Shown: one piece after another, positions 11,382 to 22,147 of the stretch
Position numbering within the stretch: position 1 is the first letter of the stretch
Layout: each line of letters opens with the position of its first letter
NCBI GenBank assembly: GCA_027600665.1
Contig: JADGJL010000390.1
Coordinates: forward strand, 1 to 23,023
Length of the DNA stretch: 23,023 nt
Source of the DNA: Irineochytrium annulatum
Lineage: Eukaryota; Chytridiomycota; Chytridiomycetes; Chytridiales; Chytridiaceae
Direction: 5' to 3'
Made by a program: the position numbers and the translations under genes
The notes under the pieces: generated by a model
Database searches by the model: none
What the model was told of the DNA's origin: nothing
The model's input: only the letters and a program-made list of their open reading frames with translations

Positions 11382-11695
11382 GTTTTGGGGATGGTACTGC
11401 GATGTCGGGGGTAGTCCACTTGATAAGTAGTCAAGCAAGTTGGCCGCTGGCTTGTAACACCGGACAACATGGACTCTTGGCGGCGTTTCGAGTCCTTACG
11501 GCCCAATACCAATACCTCCACGAAACGGAAAGCGAAGTGTTATTCTTGGCCCTCGTTTGCGTTTCAGGAAGTTCCGGTACTACGCGACACATTCAGCCTT
11601 TTTATTCAGAGATATAAGCATTCAGAGATATAAGCACGAAGTCCAAACTCCGACGCAAGATATAAAACAGAAGGCGAGGCGCGGTCACATCCACA
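11382..11695. promoter_or_regulatory. Upstream region of the secreted-protein gene
   Basis: The 314 bases between the secreted-protein start (minus strand) and the ACBP stop. It contains a 16-bp unit exactly duplicated in tandem at 11604-11635 (separate entry), 223-254 bp upstream of the ATG. No ORF of note. Confidence 0.5.
11604..11635. repeat. Perfect 2x16-bp tandem duplication
   Basis: ATTCAGAGATATAAGC occurs at 11604-11619 and again, without a change, at 11620-11635. On the minus strand each copy contains TTATATCT, a TATA-like string pointing toward the secreted-protein gene. Exact identity suggests a recent duplication. Confidence 0.85.
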
Positions 11696-12489
11696 TCACT
11701 TCTGCTTGGCCTGGAGCGACTTTACGAGCGCGACGTACTGCGCTTGAGCGGCCTCCTTGCTCGTGCCTATGGAGAAGAAAGTTGAAGGTCAATGACAAGA
11801 AACAAGCACAACGTCATAAGAGCGTAGAAAAAAAATGTAGCTTACCTTTCACCTTCGTCCAGGCGTCCCACTTGGCCCGGCCCTGGAGGTCGAGGAATCC
11901 GGGCTTGGCTTTTGAATAACGAATTAGCATAAGCAACGTCGCGATACAAGTAACAAGTGCGTACTGGTTTCGTTGTCACCAATGATGCTCTGCTTGAAGA
12001 GGCTGTACAGCTGGAGGAGCTCCTCTGGGAAAGTATCGATCTAGTTACGTCAAGACGTTTTATTTCTACACACCGTTAGAGGGCGAGTAGGTAAGCTTCT
12101 TGGCGTCCTCAGCAGCCTGGATGAAGTCAGCCTGTTGTAAGAATATTGGATTAGTTGTGGATGGAATAAGTATAGCTGGCGCACGGGGTGCTGTCAAATG
12201 GCGCGGCAAAAGCGAAGAGTGACGCATGCAACCCATCGCGTGATGTGAAGGGACGGGTGCTGACGCCCCCAGCCATCGGCCCTCATCGCCGGCCGGCCTC
12301 CCAGGTCCGAGGTCGTTGTCAGCAACAGCAGTCCTCGGCCCTACAGTCAAAATGGGGCATCGTGTCACATCCGTCCGCAGTTCCATGCCGGTGTTGGACA
12401 TCACCCCCGCCTTCATATCCCGCTCCGTCCATCGATGCATGCAGCGAAGTGGATATAGCAATACTCACGTTTCCCGTGGCGTCGGCCAT
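11696..12489 (-). CDS. ACB1: Acyl-CoA-binding protein
   Basis: Small cytosolic carrier of long-chain acyl-CoA esters that feeds lipid synthesis and membrane assembly. Five exons on the minus strand: 12489-12469, 12131-12074, 12024-11965, 11908-11846, 11766-11696; 90 aa, the normal length. The sequence MADATGN, ADFIQAAEDAKKLTYSPSNE, ELLQLYSLFKQSIIGDNETT, KPGFLDLQGRAKWDAWTKVK, GTSKEAAQAQYVALVKSLQA shows the four-helix ACBP fold, with the YSLFKQ and KWDAW ligand-binding motifs. The first intron is 337 bp, far longer than the 42-126 bp of nearly all other introns here; the rest are 49, 56 and 79 bp. The first exon codes for only seven residues. It shares a 147-bp divergent promoter with ATE1. Confidence 0.95.
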
Positions 12490-12636
12490 TGCGTCTCGTT
12501 GAGGTCGTTGAAAGGGAAGAGGTGGTGTGAAGTGAGCGCAAAGCAAAAGTGAACTTTCGAATTCAATAATCCCACCTCAAGACTCCCCGCATCGTCATCC
12601 ATCCATCACCCAGCACGATAGCGCGACTCGAGCACG
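12490..12636. promoter_or_regulatory. Compact divergent promoter, ACBP / ATE1
   Basis: Only 147 bases separate the ACBP and ATE1 start codons, which face away from each other. Both promoters and both 5' UTRs must fit here, unless ACBP expression also depends on its long first intron. No TATA box is evident; the ATE1-proximal half is C-rich. Confidence 0.6.
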
Positions 12637-14536
<1,900 letters not shown>

Positions 14537-14990
14537 AATTGTCACTGGCGCACCGAGGCAAAGAAAGTGGCTACGGCACGTAAAAGGCCGTGTTAGGAGG
14601 CTGAAATGCCAATGCTGTTGTCAATACACATACCTATGCATGCATCCAAAAAATTCGCTTTTTCTTTACATGTATGTTGCGAGTTGACGTTAGCCTTTTT
14701 TTACTCACTGTTAAGTATTTGGGCAAGGGTGGGGCTGGAGAGCATATTTTGGTGTATAATTTTCTACCTGGTCGTTGCTTGGATCGAGGCAGTTTAGCTT
14801 CCTGTTACCATCGTGTTTAAATTCTGACTTCTAGTCACTCATTTGAAGTCAAATAGAATAGCGAGTCGTAAATCTATATTTTATACCCAGGCTCGGGGTC
14901 GCCTGGAAGTTCAGTTTCTTGGTATCTGCAATTGTTTGCCCAAATACTTAAGTTCTAACTGATATGACATTGGTTTCTCGACGGAAAATC
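14537..14990. other. AT-rich intergenic stretch with an inverted-repeat element
   Basis: AT-rich sequence after the ATE1 stop without credible coding frames. It includes ATE1 3' UTR and the candidate TTAA-bounded element at 14711-14951 (separate entry). Confidence 0.6.
14711..14951. mobile_element. Candidate TTAA-bounded miniature inverted-repeat element
   Basis: TTAAGTATTTGGGCAA at 14711-14726 is repeated as its exact reverse complement TTGCCCAAATACTTAA at 14936-14951. Both ends are TTAA, so the block reads as a TTAA target duplication plus perfect 12-bp terminal repeats (GTATTTGGGCAA) around a non-coding, AT-rich interior of 209 bp. That is the design of non-autonomous piggyBac-like MITEs, which insert at TTAA. 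The terminal sequence is not the usual CCY start of piggyBac, and no transposase is present, so the class is open. A second copy elsewhere in the genome would be needed to prove mobility. It could instead be a long-range hairpin arm pair. Confidence 0.45.
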
Positions 14991-15129
14991 TTCACAAGAG
15001 TCTCGCAGGAGGGCGGTTTTGAAACCCGTCTCAGGAGAGTATATGCCTTTGTGGTATCGATAACGAGAGGCACTTCTTAATTGAGATTGTTAACAGGCAG
15101 CTTTCACTAAAGCTGATAAACCGAGCCAG

Positions 15130-15963
15130 TTCACCGTTTAAGCTCGCGAAGTGGTGGAGATCTCCACATGCCACTGCAGTCCCAGCACCCACTTCATCTG
15201 ACAAGTCGGCCCCCAACATTCTCAGCACCGTCTTCCCCGTCTCCCTACCACGCCCGCATAATTCCGTTGCGTCTATGCACTGGATTACGCCCAACGCCTG
15301 GACCTTCCCCCAGTGCGTTTTTCTTCTTCTCCTGCGCGTATAGAGGACCTCCTAAATACCCTCTCCGCCATAGTAACAACGCTCCTCTCTTCGATGTCGG
15401 AGGCCGCCTCGACAATATCCCTGATGCTCTCGACATCCATCGCGCGAAGGTACAACTATATGCCATCACAAGGCCCGTCGCGCTTCCTAATGCAGGCGGA
15501 GCGGGCGTTAACCATGGCCATCAGGGCATCCGGCCCTTGCAGCCGCAGAAGTAGTCCGTGTACAGGTAGGTACTCGCGGACGATGTCAGAAGCTGCCCTC
15601 CGAGCGGCGACCGCCGGAGCGCGGCATGTCCGCTCCCAGGTGGGTCTTTAATAGCGCACCCCCGAGCAAGGTAGGTTGCCCGGTGCGGTGACGATGTCTT
15701 CCCCGGCGCTGCCCTTCCGGCCGTCATGGAGGTCGAAGAAGCCGGCGACAGAAGGGGCATGCGGGTTGAGAGTGGGGTCGTGAATAAAGAAGATGTCTGC
15801 CACGTTCACGTCGTCCTGTGGCGTTACAGCTAATTAAAAGCCTCCTTGTCCGTGAACATCTTGTTGGGCGTCGCGGCGCCTTGCCTATCGCCTCGCACTT
15901 GGCGACGTGCTGATAGATATCCTGGGCAAAAACGCTGTCGAGTCCAAGGTCCGTGTCGGCCGA
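15130..15963 (-). pseudogene. Possible decayed protein-coding gene, unidentified
   Basis: A GC-rich block inside AT-rich flanks. On the minus strand it gives protein-like stretches that change frame or hit stops: 15963-15879 (SADTDLGLDSVFAQDIYQHV then AKCEAIGK), 15874-15842 in another frame (ATPNKMFTDKE), 15815-15648 (DDVNVADIFFIHDPTLNPHA and FFDLHDGRKG, ending in TAA), ~15590-15455 (DIVREYLPVHGLLLRLQGPD, ending in TAG), 15454-15340 (MDVESIRDIVEAASDIEERS) and 15294-15130 (IDATELCGRGRETGKTVLRM). The pieces follow the same order on one strand, and short introns alone do not repair them. Expected of a gene with frameshifts and stops, or of a fast-evolving gene with unrecognised introns. I cannot name the family. 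An active gene on the plus strand is not supported. Confidence 0.4.
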
Positions 15964-16145
15964 CTAAAACGCAGCGAACTCTTACAAACGGCTATGTCAG
16001 TGCGAGAGCTGTTGAAACTAATGATGAAGAAGTTAATAAAAGTCCTTCAACAGCAGAATACATGACTGGTAGTTTGTTCAAGCCAGCGCGTTCAAGCCTT
16101 GCGCATCGGCGGCTTGAGCGGGACCAGCAACCACCTTAACGAGAT

Positions 16146-19100
16146 ATGGCCTCTAGGCACGACCTCCAAACCAAGTTGACCGTCTATGAGACCAAAACGA
16201 GATACTACATCGTTGGATCAAATGCTAGAAACGATGACTCCTATCGAGGCACTTCATTTTATTTAATTTGTGTTTCTCCTTGATTGCTCAACTCTTCGTT
16301 TCCTCGGCCTCAGTCCTCAAAATCGACCGCACGTCGCCAGCAGAGGTCAGCATTACAGATGACGAGGTCGTCTACAGCAAGCAGGAGATGATGGACCTGC
16401 TGAAGATGATAGGTAGGAATTTTGAGATTGATTTATACTTAACTCGTTCTCTAGAGAACGGTAACAAGGCCACCGGGGGATTGTCGAAGGTTGCGACGTG
16501 TCATGGGATTGTTGGTTTGACCTGATGCTTGCTTTAGCCAACTGCTAAGTTGTCAAAGGGTTCGTTAAGTTCCTCGAGGGATTCTACATGCTCCTGGTGA
16601 CGAAGAGAAGCGCCGTCGCGCTGATAGGAGGACATTACATCTATCACATAGATGATACCTTGACGATCAACATCGCCACTCCTTCCGCGAAGATTGGCAA
16701 GGCCGAAGAGATTCGGTATGCTTACGTCAGGAGACTTAACATGCTAAACAAAGTAGATACGTCCAGTCCTTTGGAAAGGTGCCGTCTTCACCTATTTATA
16801 TTGATCGCTGAAGCCTGTTCAGGTCGACCTCACGAAAAACTTCTACTTCAGCTACACATATGACATCACGAGGTCTCTCCAGCACAACATGACTCGGCAG
16901 TCAGACCGCGACTTTGACTACGAGGAGAGCTTTGTGTGGAATCACAGCCTGCTGAAGGCTGGCTTTGATTCACTCAGTTCCGAGTGGGCGCTTCCAATCA
17001 TATACGGCTTCGTCGATCAATCAAGTAGGGGCGAAGGTGCTGATGTAATAACTAACGCAATCTGTAGAAATCCCTGTGTTTGGCCACAACATCTATGTCA
17101 CCTTGATAGCTAGACGATCACGACACTTCGCCGGCGTGAGATTCCTGAAACGCGGCGTTAACGACTCGGTACATTCGCTATTGTGTTTTTTCGATGTTTT
17201 AACGATGAGTAAGGGCTACGTTGCAAACGATGTGGAGACGGAGCAAATCGTCCACGATGCAAATACGACGTCGTTGGTCCATCCTCGCGGGCGGTACGGA
17301 GAAAAGCCGTCTTTCACCTCGTTCCTCCAGCATCGAGGCTCTATACCCTTGTACTGGTCCCAAGAATCATCTCAACTTGCGCCAAAGCCACCGATAGAAC
17401 GTTAGTAAAGTCGTATGAATTAACGAGTTAGCTAAATTGCGCTAGTTAATATAATCGACCCGTTTTATTCCGCTGCGGCTCTGCACTTTGATGACATGTT
17501 CCGACGCTACGGCGCACCAATTATTGTGTTGAACCTCATCAAGGTCTTTCACAAAACGCTCCTTGTCACTTGCTTACTCAAAGCCTAACAGAGCAAGGAG
17601 AAGACGCCACGCGAGTCTATTCTCCTCGATGAGTTCTCGCAGATGATCCAGTACCTGAATCAGTTCCTGCGACCCGACATGCAAATCAAGTACATCCCGT
17701 GGGACATGGCTAGGGCCTCTAAATCAGAGGCCGGCGACGTCGTCGGCATATTAGAGGATTTGGCCGAAGAGGTTCTCTCCACAACGGGATTTTTCCACAG
17801 CGGGCCCGAGCCCTACATCAACGCGTTGCGCCGCGCATCGTATGTTCTCGTAGCGCAACTTCATAGCTAAGAAAGCAACATAGATCGACAGGCAACTCGA
17901 GTGACGTGAACCGCATCCTTGGCCGCCGCCAGAACGGCGTCGTCCGTACCAACTGCATCGACTGCCTCGACCGCACCAACGCCGCCCAATTCGTAATTGG
18001 GAAGTGCGCCTTTGGTCACCAGCTCTACGCCCTGGGCGTCGTCGCGCATCACTCCATCCCGTTCGACTCGGACGCCGCCAATTTGCTTAACGCCATGTAT
18101 CACGACCACGGCGACACGATAGCGCTTCAGTACGGTGGATCGCATCTTGTTAATACGATGGAAACGTACAGGAAGATTAGTCCGTGGACGAGCCATTCGA
18201 GGGATATGATTGAGAGTATTAGGCGGTATTACAACAATTCGTTTACTGGTATGTTTTATAGACAATCGTGCACGGCTCCTATCCCCCCTATTTTCTAATT
18301 TTCATTGACAGATGCTGAGAAGCAGGAGGCCATCAACCTTTTCCTTGGCAACTTTCGGATATGCGACGCGCTGCCGAACCTGTGGGAGTTAACGTCGGAT
18401 TACTATCTGCATAATCGTGGACCGAGGATGCCTGTGCGTTTGCGGAGGTAGCGGGAGAATTTTTTGCGAAAGGGAACTTCTTTTGACCTGGTTTATAGTT
18501 ACAAGAATTGGTGGACGTTTGACGTGTCCCTGCGGACTGTCGACGGCTTCAAGGAGAATCTAAGGATCAAAGTTGATGACTATGCGCTGGAATACTACCG
18601 GCCGCGGAACCTTACGCAATTTGATCGTTTGTATGCTTTCAACATCAATCCCAGCACGAGGTTCGTGACAGACTGCAGTCGTTTCAAGGCGTAACGTGTG
18701 GAAAGAGGGACTAAGCAAGAAGACGGCCTCGAGTTAAGCCCTTTCAACGTCCGGGAGAATCCGTTGCAGCAGCAGAAGCAGCTGATGATGTACAAGTATG
18801 GTCAATGAAGCTGCCAGTCGCATATTCTAACAATTTCTTTGCAGCCTTAACATCGGCGGCGTTAAAAGATGGCTTACGCTTTCCAACAAGCCTAAGAGTA
18901 GCAAAGAGACGAAAGATGAAAAGAAAGACGCCGGCCTAGAGCAGAAGCAGACGAAGGAGAATCCGGCTCCTTGGTGGACGACGAGTGCTCTGGCGTCGCG
19001 GTTGCTCGAGCCACAGGTGCCACTTGGCGAGACAAGGGAGTACAAAAGGTTGCATTTATTGAAAGGAATCCCCTTTAACCAGACGCGATCAGGTACGTAT

Positions 19101-19438
19101 CCCAATTCAAGCCCTCCTCGATTGTCTTCGACGCCACGAACCACTCCCTGTCCTCCGCCGTTACCAGCACCGGCGACTCCCACCCGGACCGCGAGCTGTT
19201 CCAGCGCTACATCCAGAAGACCTCTTCCGAGAATTCATTCGCGGCCTCGAACCCCCTCGGCGGTGAGAGCGAGTGGATCGACAGCAAAGACGAGAGCCTG
19301 TACGTCCACTACGCGACACAGGCGAATAAGGTCAGCACATACATGGGACCCGTCGGACGGCAGGACCTGCCGAGGTATGAGGCTTACAGCAAGTGGTTGC
19401 AGACGGGGAAGTTTGTGAATGCGAGGAAGACCAAGTAG
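16146..19438 (+). CDS. FIG4: SAC-domain polyphosphoinositide phosphatase FIG4
   Basis: Phosphatase that dephosphorylates PI(3,5)P2 and, with Vac14 and the Fab1/PIKfyve kinase, controls vacuole and endosome membranes. Sixteen exons: 16146-16248, 16314-16412, 16455-16514, 16559-16715, 16754-16778, 16823-17024, 17068-17168, 17214-17400, 17446-17543, 17592-17839, 17884-18248, 18312-18447, 18499-18660, 18706-18795, 18845-19048, 19093-19438; 860 aa. Conserved blocks: [85 protein letters not shown], and the SAC catalytic CX5R (Cys451-Arg457 in [16 protein letters not shown]). The C-terminus [18 protein letters not shown] matches the FIG4 end, not Sac1 (no transmembrane pair). Introns are 38-65 bp. 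Intron 1 probably uses a GC donor; exon 5 is 25 nt. The exon 13/14 acceptor is the least certain junction. Confidence 0.94.
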
Positions 19439-19739
19439 AGGAGCTGGGGTGAAGATGTTTTATATCGCTTTTCTGGTTGTTTTTGTCCGTGTCATTGCGT
19501 TGCCGATATACCCAAATACACCCATATATGGATTTAAAGCCCGTCGTTTTACCGTCATTGCGCCCACAGTCAAAGAATACATTCCCGGCACTATCAAAGA
19601 GAGTGATCGCGATAGACCGAGTTCCGTCTTTAGGCAAGCCGCCATGCAACCAAAGCTCTGCGCGTTTTTTGCAACCTCAGCGTGCCCGTAATTGCGTTTT
19701 GAATAAACTTTTACATAATTTTAATTGTAAAAGATCGCT
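19439..19739. other. Intergenic 3' region between convergent FIG4 and MED1
   Basis: The 301 bases between two convergent stop codons; AT-rich toward the MED1 end. It carries both 3' UTRs. No RNA gene, repeat or ORF that I would support. Confidence 0.6.
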
Positions 19740-21616
19740 CTATGTGCCCTTCTCTTTAAGCTGCCTCCCCACCTCCTCCAGCACCCTCCCCAAATCCCAA
19801 GTCGCCTCCAGCACCTCCGTCAGCCTCGCCTCATCTACGAGAACCTGGTCGCCCACATTGTTGGTCGGACACCGGACTGATAAACTACTGTCACCGCCAT
19901 TTCCGTTTCCGTGGCTGTTGCCGCCGTCCGTCTCGTCGCCCGCGAACAATACCGTGAGATCGAGCGAGCGGAATGGGAAGAAAAGGTCCACGTGAAGCTC
20001 GAGGTAGTTAGGCGGCGACCATGAGACGAGCCGGGCTGCGATCATATCCCGGTTCGAGCGGATTGTGGCAGGAGCGGAAGGCGGAGAGAGCGCGGAAAGA
20101 AGGATGGTGTTAAAGGTTAGAGCGCGTCGGAGGTACTGGTTGATTGGTTGTGGTTAGCTTCAGATGTTGTGCTCGAACGCATGACTCACAGTAAAGACGG
20201 GCAGGAGGACCACGGGATGACCGAAACGAATGGATGATAGCACGCAGCTGTCAAGCGCTTCACAGGAGAACTCGAAGCGTAAGACGTGAGCGTCCGTCTC
20301 TGAGGAGGTTTTATTCCCGGCCTTCACGGGCTTGCTCGGCGCCAATATTTCCTCGAGCCGCTTTGCTGGTTCCGGGAGTGGCGCCTGCACTGATAACGAA
20401 TAAGCACATGCCGGCGAATCAAAGCGCCTACAGTAACTCACCCTCAACCCCAGCTTTGGCAAAAATCATCTGGGCAAACTCCCGCGTGCATGCTATCGGG
20501 GGATCGAGCTCGATTTTTAGCGCGACTTTCGCAGATACGCAACCGGCGTCTGGCAATGGCTGTACGAACGTAAGAGGTGATCCTGTCATTGTAGCACCAG
20601 TAACTGTGGCCATGCTTCTATAGAATGCAAAACGAAAACGACAAAGAGGTAGTTGATTAAGGCAAGCATGGTGAAGCGGGGCCTACATCATATCTCCCGC
20701 CTTTACAAGATACCCTGTGGAGTCTTTCGGCAAATAGTATGCTGTCTGCTCGCACTCGTCCATCGTGATGAGGGCTTTCGCGTAATCGTCGGACGCGTAT
20801 TTATCTTCCAAAAAAAGGCGCGTAAGCCGAAGCAACATTATACATTCAGATAAAACCCACCATCAACATCCACCGCCCCGTCGCGTCCCTTTCTTTCCCA
20901 AATCACAAGCGTAGTCCCTAACCGCTTAAAGTTGACCAGCGGCAACCCATGCCCCCGGGACATGGCCTCACGCTTAGATTCGTATTCGTTGCCCGCGCCG
21001 CCGTTAGCCCCTGCGACCTCGAGCGCGTGAATTGCCTCGAGATCGGTCTGAAGTGCCCGTCCGAGGTGATGCAGGTCCATATGCCGATCGAGGAGGGTGA
21101 GATGGCGGATGCACGCGGCGAAGGAGGCGGTGTCATTTTTACGGAGGAGGTCGGCGAGGACACGGTCGACACCGTCATCGGTCGGGATGTCCTCGGATGC
21201 GTACGTGAGCTTGGCTTTTACAATCTCGCCCGTAGCCTTGACGTCTATCTACAATATCGCGATTTCCAAAAACGCGCAAATGCGAGGCAGAAGGTCAGCA
21301 AAAGGCAAGAAGCACGCGCGAAGAAACGGGGATAAAAGTGGTAGATGAAGTACATCGACGACGAACACTGTCCCGCAGAGCGTGACGGTGGTGACTTGCG
21401 GATCATCTGAAGTCGTGAAGTACTCTGCGCTGCAACAACGAAGCCGACGAAAAGTCAGAACAAATCATTAGGCGCCACGAAATGGTTTACAACGAAATCC
21501 GCTTACCCGTCAATCGCGTTCGCAAGCGTCTGAAGCTTCCGCGAGAGGACCTGCGAGGCGAACACGCTCGTGGTTCTGTTTAGAACTTCGAGGCATGCAG
21601 AGACCTTCGCAAACAT
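19740..21616 (-). CDS. MED1: Mediator of RNA polymerase II transcription subunit 1
   Basis: Subunit of the middle module of Mediator, linking activators to RNA polymerase II in the nucleus. Seven exons on the minus strand: 21616-21507, 21429-21354, 21248-20861, 20804-20714, 20617-20442, 20389-20190, 20135-19740; introns 52-105 bp; 478 aa. Family signs, in order: VTTVTLCGTVFVVDIDVKAT, GEIVKAKLTYAS, DGVDRVLADLLRKNDTASFA, IRHLTLLDRHMDLHHLGRAL, QTDLEAIHALE, GHGLPLVNFKRLGTTLVIWE, KIELDPPIACTREFAQMIF, RRALTFNTILLSAL, RLVSWSPPNYLELHVDL. These match the fungal Med1 domain (sheet, ligand-like helical part and C-terminal strands). The identification rests on pattern, since Med1 diverges fast. The start ATG at 21616 has an open frame upstream to a possible acceptor (TTTCAG before 21640), so one more 5' exon is possible. 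Tail end LTEVLEATWDLGRVLEEVGRQ is a predicted helix. Confidence 0.75.
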
Positions 21617-22147
21617 AGCAGGGCTTGAGCAATTATCTGAAACAACATTTGAACGTAGCACACCTATAAAAGCCCCATGACGAAAAATGCCATTCTTCCA
21701 TATTCAGTGTTGTTGTATTTAATTCACCCCAGGGATGACGATTCGATTGGTAAGGGGATGACGGGAAAATAAGTAAGTGACAACGAACAAAAACAAATAT
21801 AAAAAAAGCTGTAAGATATGTTGGCGACAGATCACCCAAATTCAACATCATAACCCTTAAAAAATCAGCGGATAAAACAGAAAAAAAGGGGGGAGGGGCG
21901 GGCGGGGATTGAACTTTTTTTGTGAACGGACCGAAGTGAATTTCATCATCGTGTTCTTGCCGAAGAGGTATCCAAACCCATTGAATTAAGAAGTCAAATC
22001 CAACACAACCGACCATTACAATCCAGTATACGAAACGCACCACATAATCTCCGGACCTCAATTCACCTCCCACCCACACCAGTTCTTCCTTCTCATCTCA
22101 CTCCTCCTCTTACTGCCGCGCCTCCGACGTGTTGCCAATCATCATTT
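21617..22147. other. Intergenic region upstream of MED1, downstream of the G3BP-like gene
   Basis: The 531 bases contain the 3' UTR of the G3BP-like gene and the MED1 promoter, both on the minus strand. A TTTTATAGG string on the minus strand (~21661-21672), about 50 bp upstream of the MED1 ATG, could be a TATA-like element. An A-run followed by a G-quadruplex motif lies at 21881-21907. The 148-codon frame open on the minus strand here has no recognisable content and ends in MED1 leader; I do not call it. Confidence 0.55.
21888..21907 (+). other. G-quadruplex motif with one-base loops
   Basis: Runs of 6, 4, 3 and 4 G separated by single bases (A, C, C), directly after a run of seven A. Short loops make this a very stable predicted quadruplex. 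It is on the strand opposite to MED1 and the G3BP-like gene, so the RNA of either would carry the C-rich copy. It lies about 280 bp upstream of the MED1 ATG. Confidence 0.8.

Noticed and set aside
10888..11430. 180-codon hydrophobic frame on the plus strand
   Set aside because: It is antisense to the secreted-protein gene; GC-rich Ala/Met/Pro codons keep the opposite frame open. It has no natural start context or known domain.
12188..12552. Several 70-130-codon frames on both strands
   Set aside because: They fall in the long ACBP intron and the ACBP/ATE1 promoter and have no recognisable content.
15168..15554. 128-codon plus-strand frame between ATE1 and FIG4
   Set aside because: It mirrors the minus-strand decayed gene; the opposite strand gives the more protein-like sequence.
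15648..15963. Naming the decayed gene as a trehalose phosphorylase or GT4-type glycosyltransferase
   Set aside because: Short strings such as FIHDP and DLHDGR were suggestive, but the surrounding residues do not follow that family closely enough to support a name.
18449..18451. In-frame TAG in FIG4 that looks like a nonsense mutation
   Set aside because: It lies at the start of a 51-nt GT..AG intron (18448-18498); splicing gives RLRSYKNWW, which matches the family, so the gene is intact.
21633..22079. 148-codon minus-strand frame upstream of MED1
   Set aside because: No domain, low-quality composition, crosses the G-rich tract and ends at the MED1 leader; intergenic shadow.
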